64,000 nt of DNA from Apostichopus japonicus (taxonomy: Eukaryota > Echinodermata > Holothuroidea > Aspidochirotida > Stichopodidae): the NCBI RefSeq assembly GCF_037975245.1, contig NC_092569.1, forward strand, positions 28,433,668 through 28,497,667, written 5' to 3'. Below the pieces are notes generated by a model. That model was given only the letters and a program-made list of their open reading frames with translations, was not told the origin of the DNA and ran no database searches. Made by a program: the position numbers and the translations under genes. Positions within the stretch are counted from its first letter, which is position 1, and every line of letters begins with the position of its first letter. Of the stretch, positions 58,145-64,000 are shown piece by piece.

Positions 58145-59237
58145 CAGTGGCGGCGGAACCGGGGGGCTTGGGGGGGGGGGCTCAGCCCCCCAATAAAAAA
58201 GTTGAGGGGGCAAATGCATGATAAGCCCCCCAATATTTACCATGGCTCCGAAACGTACATCTGCCCATTTTTCAATGCATACTTGTCGATCTGTCCGATG
58301 CACACGTATACTCTATAGGTGTAATAATTTTAGTACTTGCTGGGGGACCCTCAGCCCTTCCCTTGGCTATAGACCACATTGTCACCCCAACCGCGTCTTC
58401 ACGCCCCGTGAAAAGTGGAAGCAGTGAGTGTGAGTACCGGTAAGCGTAACACAACTTCGTCTTAGGCCAATGACTTGCCTCATTCCAGCCAGTTCTCCAA
58501 CATCCCCTTACTTAGTGGTTGATCGAGCGTCCATATATACAGTCAGGGGCGGATGCCCCCCCCCCCCTGACGGACTCAAATGGACTGCTGGCGCCCTTTT
58601 CAGCTTTTCACTACTTTTTACTTATTCGCGATTTTTGACTATTTTATTGCGCTCTCATATAGCCATTGACATTTGTCATATTCTGTCGGTGTAATTTTCC
58701 GACAAAATGGCGACGACACCTATTTATTCTCCGTGTATCTGCAAATTAGCAAGGGCCCGGAAAGGTTCATTTCCTGCAATCTCGGGAGTATCTTTACTCA
58801 AAAATTTTCTGTACGCTCCGCGCCAACCTGTGGTGGCGCTCCGCTTAGATAGTGTCGAAAGCGCCCCTACAGACCATTCTTGCCCCCCCCGACCAATACC
58901 CCTAGCTCCGTCACTGCCCTTACTACACTCAAAAACGTCTTTGCGAGTACACTACGAGTAATAGCTACTCTCTTAAAACACCATCGAATATACATATTAC
59001 AATGTTTATACAGACTTTACGTGCAATCTGAGAAATTGCAGGCTTGAGACCCATATTTTAGGGCCAGGTATTCACAGCATAAAACACTCGGGAAGTGCCG
59101 TTTTCGGCCATCTGGGGGTTTGAAAAAACCCAAAATTTTCTTGTACGCTCCGCGCCATCCGATGGTGGCGCTCCGCTTAGATAATCTCCACACATTAGCC
59201 CCCCCCCCCCAATAATTTTTCCGTTCCGCCGCGCCTG
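58145..59237 (+). mobile_element. Nested hAT-like element, 1093 bp, perfect TSD
   Basis: The termini CAGTGGCGGCGGAACCGG and CCGTTCCGCCGCGCCTG are inverted. The flanking 8-mers are identical: GTGTCAGT at 58137-58144 and 59238-59245. Copies A and C of the host MITE keep one GTGTCAGT/GTATCAGT with no insert. The interior carries copies 4 (58746-58862) and 5 (59088-59195) of the GCGGAGCGCCACC repeat on the minus strand. No intact transposase was seen, so the element is non-autonomous. Confidence 0.9.
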
Positions 59238-59962
59238 GTGTCAGTCAGAAAACCCAATCTTTCGCGACTGCACTTCTGTTAGGAACTTGTTGCGATATAT
59301 TTGTACCCACTGGCACTCATCTCAAAAACTTATTGGCCCCCCCCCCCACCCCAACCAAATATTTTTGTGAAATTCGGGCAATATGCTGATAGCTTTTTGG
59401 ATAATTTGCAATGTGTTTTTTTCAGTGGTTATACTGATATTATTATTACCCAACAATTATCACCAATACGGAAGGGTAATAAGACGGAAAACGATTGTAT
59501 GCTATATGCATGCGATGTAAAAACCGATGCATGCCTGTATGATATGCACATGATCATGTGTGATGCTACGCGCGTAGCGCGCGAAAAATTTTGGTTATAT
59601 TTTTCGGGCAAGTCGTTACAACCCCCCCCCCTCCCCACAAAACAAATTGGGCTATACGCCTATGACGGTAGTTCTATTAGGCATTTTTTTTTGTAGTATT
59701 CAAAATCATAAGAAGTTTTGTACGGTGGAGTATAAGAATCGCGAGAAACAATTTCCCAAAGTGGCAAGGAAAACGTGGTAAATATGACAGGTTAAAGGTC
59801 AATTTTGACCGAAATTTAAAAAAAAATTATATGAAAAGGCCTAGATAAACTAAAGTGCGACAGCCGGAAATTCCGACTGTCGCACTCCAATTTTCCAACT
59901 AGCGTCAGTTTTACCATGGCTTGGGGTGAGACACACCCACACCTCCTCTAACGACGTCCCTG
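59238..59962 (+). mobile_element. CAGGGACGT MITE, copy B, right part
   Basis: Resumes the host MITE after the nested insertion (TTTCGCGACTGCACTTCTGT, TACGGTGGAGTATAAGAATC, GCGACAGCCGGAAATTCCGA) and ends ..CGACGTCCCTG at 59962. The right junction is inside the hAT transposase frame rather than in the sequence that flanks copy C. So the two ends of copy B may come from different insertions joined by a rearrangement. Confidence 0.7.
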
Positions 59963-60290
59963 CGCGGTGAATATGGAACACGATCACATGGTTCAGCCTC
60001 TGTTGAGTCATGGTGCTCCGTAGCCTTGTCTTCAAACGCCTCAAAGCACTAAAAGATCGCTCGGCTTCCGTCGAACCGGCGGAGGAGACGAGGAGCAACC
60101 GCAAGAGAGCTTCGACTTCACCAAACATAGCCCGTACCACTGGATTCATCAACTTGAATATTTGTCTATACCCTTCAACCGACGACGATTGGAACTGGCC
60201 TCGAAATAAAGGCAGACTAAGCTTAAGATTGTCGGAGAGCTCAGGGTACCAACTCACGAGATCTGGGTGGAATTCTCCATTCAGCAACAT
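59963..60290 (-). pseudogene. Truncated hAT transposase, C-terminal dimerisation part
   Basis: A minus-strand open frame of 146 codons runs to 59850. Codons 1-109 are transposase; the rest is read through the adjoining MITE end (GCA GGG ACG TCG at the junction). Residues 60-108 read EALLRLLLVSSAGSTEAERS, FSALRRLKTRLRSTMTQQRL, NHVIVFHIH. This is the hAT C-terminal dimerisation region (AERSFSxLRRLKTxLRSTM). The N-terminal zinc finger and the catalytic part are missing. It is not functional alone but shows that a hAT transposase lineage of the ZMYM1-like kind has been in this genome. Confidence 0.85.
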
Positions 60291-60663
60291 TGAGTGATAT
60301 TCGAGGATATGAATCCTAAGATGTGTAAGCCGTAACCAAATAGAGCCAGGACACTACTCTTTTTCCAAATGTTTGGGGGGGACATTTGATATTGTTTCCC
60401 CCATCCATCGAAATGTGGGGGGGACGTGTCCCCCCGTCCCCCCCTGGATTGACGCCCATGATTTTCAGGACCTCAGACATGCGCATGTATTAGCAGAATT
60501 AGAATAGGTCCCATGTAGTGGTGGCTAAATTGATGAAGGCATCAAAATAAATCAGTGGTTGTCCGTTGGAGTTCTCATGCAAGTTACTTCGGTTGCTAGG
60601 TGAATCTGCATCTGGTAATCGGGTGAATTCTGGTCGGAGCGTACTATGTAACCACCGTGTACC

Positions 60664-61425
60664 GAGGGACGTAGCTAAGGCCTGATGATTTTTTTTTTGG
60701 GGGGGGGGGTGTAGTGGCTGAAAATCCAACTGGATGAGTTTTGAAGCCAGAAAATTCCAACTGCTGCCTGGTCCCGCCCCCCCCACCCTCGCGCTACTCG
60801 TCAACGATACGGTCAGTATCAGTCAGACACCCAATCTTTCGCGACTGCACTTTTGTTCCGAACATTTTTCGATACATTTGTACCCACTGGCACTCATTTC
60901 TCAAACTAATTAGCCCCCCACCCCAACCAAATATTTTTTTTGTGGAAATTCGGGCAATATGCTGATAACTTTTCGGGCACCTACTGAAAAAAAAGATAAT
61001 TTGCAATGGGTATTTCAGTGGTTAAACTTATTATTACCATTAATATTGTAACCACTTCCCCAATAATTATAACCAATATGGAAGGGTAATAACACGGAAA
61101 ATTATATGTTATCGGCATGCGATGTAAAAACCGATGCATGCCTATATGATATGTACATCCAAATGTGGAACGCGCTGATACAATTTCTCAAAGTGGCAAG
61201 GAAAACGTGGTAAATATAACTGATTAAAGGTCAATTTTGACCGAAATTTTTCCATTTTTAGGTCCTGCACAATCACAGGAATAATGAATAGGCCTAGATA
61301 AACTAGAGTGCGACAGTCGGAAATTCCAACTGTCGCACTCCAATTTTCCAACTATCGTCAGTTTTACCAAGTTTTGGGTGAGACACCCTACCCCCCCCCC
61401 CCCATCCTCTCTAGCAACGTCCCTG
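60664..61425 (+). mobile_element. CAGGGACGT MITE, copy C (complete)
   Basis: Runs from AGGGACGTAGCTAAGGCC to CTAGCAACGTCCCTG. The flanking 8-mers are CGTGTACC (60656-60663) and CATGTACC (61426-61433), 7 of 8 identical, and the left flank of copy B also reads CATGTACC. The interior has a short palindrome at about 61309-61338 (GTGCGACAGTCGGAAATTCC). Non-coding. Confidence 0.85.
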
Positions 61426-62127
61426 CATGTACCTAGTGTTCTCACTGTGGAGTAAACTCCGGTATCACTCAGCAACAGTGTATTTGAAATATTGTAACCG
61501 AAGTCTCGAGTCGACATTTTGTTACAGCTCAAGAAACTAATAGTGAATAGGCTATAAGTCCGATACACACTGACTCGTGTCACAAAAATTAAAACGCAAA
61601 TACAAAGTGAACATTTCTTCTGAAGTGATTACAACATTGGGTATCAAACGTATGGTCAAGTCCGTCATTTGTGAACAATTGGTATTTCATTCAATTTAGG
61701 TATGAATTATACATAGACACAGTCTGTATTTTAATTATTTTTTATATATGCATTTTAGTTCTATATCAGGAGGGAAAGACAAAGCATTTTTTGTCATATA
61801 TCATATATACACGCAAAAAAATGGAGTGTTGAATTTGAACACTTTCCAGGTGTAACCGTTCACCCTACACCTGAAGGGTTACTCTGACCCTGAGTAGGGT
61901 TACATAATTCATGTAGCGTGTATTTTTTACACCTGTAGAAAGTGTATTTTCAGTTCGAGCATTCCGATTGGTCAAACCTCCCATCAGCTGGATTCTTAGT
62001 GCAAGTTAAGTGTTTAAACCACTGACAACATTTATCGTTACTAAATGTACTATAGTAACCACGGCCATATATACGTGCAAGCCACATAACGTTACGTACT
62101 CAGTGTGCGATAACGAGCTACAATGGC
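61426..62127. promoter_or_regulatory. 5' flank of the two-exon gene, with inverted words
   Basis: At 61830-61950 AACACTTTCCAGGTGTAA is mirrored by TTACACCTGTAGAAAGTGTA, with CCCTACACCTGAAGGGTTAC and GTAGGGTTAC between them. A short repeat of this kind may be a MITE remnant. It lies 180-300 bp before the predicted start codon, so it may be part of the promoter. No TATA box assigned. Confidence 0.4.
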
Positions 62128-62185
62128 ATGGAAAATGACGTTAAAGGAGACTGGGGCCTGGAAGAATTGATTGAAAAATTCGGAG
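62128..62185 (+). CDS. Two-exon gene of unknown function, exon 1
   Basis: ATG at 62128 gives MENDVKGDWGLEELIEKFG with donor GGAG|gtatgt in phase 1. A nearer-5' ATG at 62123 is in a frame that stops after 15 codons, so the second ATG is chosen. The exon 2 acceptor has the matching phase; the joined codon is GGT. Confidence 0.6.
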
Positions 62186-62532
62186 GTATGTTTTGATATT
62201 ATTTAAGGGAACGTGAAAAGAACGAGATATGCTTAAAGACCCACGACTAAGTTGGGTAGACGAATGCATTTGAATCGCTTGCGTTACGTAGACCTAACGT
62301 TAAAGTCATACGATAAGTTAATATAATAGGCTAGGTGCTATTTGTCATAGTCAACTCATAATTGTCAACGAATCTGTGTAACCTACATACAAGTAAAATT
62401 AAACGGAATTGCCTACGGACGGACGGAGGACTTTGATCTAGGCCTTTTATGTAACCTAGTGCATTCTATTCCTTTTGGGCGTTAACCGTAACTTCGTATA
62501 CCCTGCGAGTCACTTTTTTAAGTAGTATAGTC

Positions 62533-62810
62533 AGTATTGCGAAGTTCGGCATACTGCGAAAGTTCGGACACCCTAAGAAATACACGATTTCACCATGAAA
62601 ATCTACAGGAAGAGTCAAATTTCACCAAAAAGTACGAAGCTACAGTTATTTTCTCTCCAAAATGACCCGTGTGCAAGAAATTACTTACATATTTGTCAAT
62701 AAAATGACGAAGATCTATGAAGTCTGTTATAATTACTGAAAAAGCAACTGCGCCACCAATTTTATCACCAACGCCACACTGTGGGTTGCGTGTCCGAACT
62801 TCGCAATACT
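62533..62810 (+). mobile_element. Short MITE with 17-bp inverted ends
   Basis: AGTATTGCGAAGTTCGG at 62533-62549 and its exact complement CCGAACTTCGCAATACT at 62794-62810 bound a 278-bp segment in the intron of the two-exon gene. A further GCGAAAGTTCGGACAC lies just inside the left end, and a related CCGAACTTCGAAGTC lies at about 62996-63010. No target duplication is obvious and no coding content is present. Confidence 0.7.
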
Positions 62811-63615
62811 CTAGCAAGAAATACCAGTTCCACAATCACAAAGAATCTTCTTGGAAAACAACGTGAAAACAGTTTGCAGGAAAGAAAGTTTGGCCGTGTA
62901 TCGTACTATAACAAAATTCTCCCACCATATGAAGTATATTTTCAAATGATTTATACCAGAAGATTTAGTTTTGGGGTGTTTTAAGTCTTAAGTGGCCGAA
63001 CTTCGAAGTCACCATCCTAGTAGTAGTACTAGTAGGATATACTTAGGCTATTTCAAGGCAATGCATTTTTAATAGCATCGGGCATGGGCCTATAGTTACG
63101 CTGGTACTATGTTTAATAAGGGATAAACATATATTCATGTAATGCAATCTATAATTACCACTAATTGCCATTTTAGCTTGTAAGTTGTAGCAAGTAGGCC
63201 GAGGCTGATGTGGATCGGTGATACTTTTAGACCTAGGCCCAACTATAATTTAGCGATATTATGGAAGTGATCTAGCTGTTATAGTTCATAGCCATCTACA
63301 CAATTGCATACAATGGGAGTGAGCATTGTTTTAAGCATTGTTAACCCGATGCATTGGTTGTAAAAGTTGCCTACTTTGTCTGATGAAAGTTTAATGCAAG
63401 TTCCTGTTTTGACAAGGAATCACTATAGGCCATCTGGCTTTCTAGTTTCAAACGTGCTTGAAGAAGACAACCACAGCTGATTAAATTGTGTGCATTTTCT
63501 TTAGGAATGTCAATGTTTTGTGAGGGGTACATGTAAATAACTGCTTATGCTCCAAGAATGTTTTAGCACAACTTCATTATGATGGGAATTTTCTTTTCTT
63601 TTCTTTGTTACTTAG
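62811..63615 (+). other. Rest of the intron of the two-exon gene
   Basis: AT-rich, with no exon recognised. A polypyrimidine tract (TTTTCTTTTCTTTTCTTTG) leads to acceptor ..cttag at 63615. Confidence 0.5.
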
Positions 63616-63944
63616 GTAGCATCAACTTGGAATTCTATTTGCAAAAGATTTCAGAAAGACCTCAGCAATATGTGTTACTTCTTGGAGGAAGCAAAATACA
63701 TCCTCAGCAGTCATTTGTGATCATCGAGAGACATGCCCTACCCCAGAGGACATTTATGAAGCCATTGATGTTGCTTCAAATGATTCTACGTGTTAAATCT
63801 GAATTATACCAAATTGCAAGTTTCGGTGCCAGGGAATTTTTCCAAAAACTTGTCTACCAGTTGCCTGGTGGTGTGAAGTGCAACCAGATTCGAGATTTTT
63901 ATGCTTACCGTGCCAACAAAAAAGACAAAGTAACTGCAGTTTAG
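63616..63944 (+). CDS. Two-exon gene of unknown function, exon 2
   Basis: After a split Gly the exon encodes 108 residues and ends at TAG 63942-63944. It reads SINLEFYLQKISERPQQYVL, LLGGSKIHPQQSFVIIERHA, LPQRTFMKPLMLLQMILRVK, SELYQIASFGAREFFQKLVY, QLPGGVKCNQIRDFYAYRAN, KKDKVTAV. The spliced product is 128 residues. The pattern (YVLLLGG, Q.FVIIERHALPQ.T..K.L..L, then a helical W/F-E-F.QK.VYQL tail) recalls an uncharacterised domain seen in many predicted fish and marine invertebrate proteins. I cannot give it a function. The first 37 codons of the longer open frame (from 63579) are intron. Confidence 0.7.
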
Positions 63945-64000
63945 CAGTTGTCATAGACAGCACTCCACGTTTCCTCATCTCACGGATCAGAATGTATGTA
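63945..64000. other. 3' flank, nothing seen
   Basis: Only 56 bp; no polyadenylation signal within it. Confidence 0.4.

Overview
The window reads as AT-rich, intron-rich metazoan nuclear DNA. Three things argue for a marine deuterostome, most likely an echinoderm (a holothurian or sea urchin would fit). They are an intronless Mos-type kinase gene, a WSC plus sushi-domain receptor built from small phase-1 exons, and dense tRNA-derived SINEs, hAT-type MITEs, minisatellites and long (TA)n tracts. The species call is inference. No bacterial operons, CRISPR arrays or intact tRNA/rRNA genes were seen.

Left part (1-27.4 kb): a split gene on the minus strand is supported by short exons with good splice sites and matching phases at 27287-27362, 19960-20106, 18512-18638, 18414-18457, 9223-9253, 8455-8552 and 3463-3573. 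Its product is not recognised; it looks alpha-helical (ARM/HEAT-like). Its introns hold a SINE at 839-1157, a 13-unit minisatellite at 4.1-5.1 kb, a 48-bp repeat at 5.85 kb, a 57-bp-arm inverted repeat at 9.8-10.0 kb, a possible P2X7-like domain fragment at 13.1 kb, a degenerate minisatellite at 15.7-16.4 kb, a SINE only 20 bp from a splice donor (19.7-19.9 kb), and two near-perfect palindromes at 22.2-22.4 kb.

Centre (27.5-38 kb): the clearest gene is mos, a single-exon Ser/Thr kinase on the minus strand (27518-28756). It may be nested inside the split gene if exon 27287-27362 belongs to that gene. To its right are a SINE, a 206-bp repeat carrying CRE-like palindromes, an AACGTT-rich block, a local duplication around a tetranucleotide satellite, and a hAT-like MITE.

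Right-centre (38.5-51.6 kb): a minus-strand gene encodes a single-pass receptor. It runs signal peptide, WSC domain, sushi/CCP domain, transmembrane helix, then a long tail with 12 tyrosines. Two separate signal-peptide exons (47141-47207 and 51524-51587) both end in phase 1 and both fit the WSC exon, so two alternative first exons or promoters are likely. Its introns hold LINE relics, a MITE with a perfect 8-bp target duplication, two large minisatellites, an inverted repeat, and a tRNA-like unit joined to a hammerhead-ribozyme-like core.

Right end (53.9-61.5 kb) is a nest of transposons. Several insertions can be read from intact empty sites in sibling copies, and there is a truncated hAT transposase C-terminus. 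The last 2 kb hold a small two-exon gene on the plus strand (62128-62185 joined to 63616-63944), predicted at 128 residues and of unknown function.
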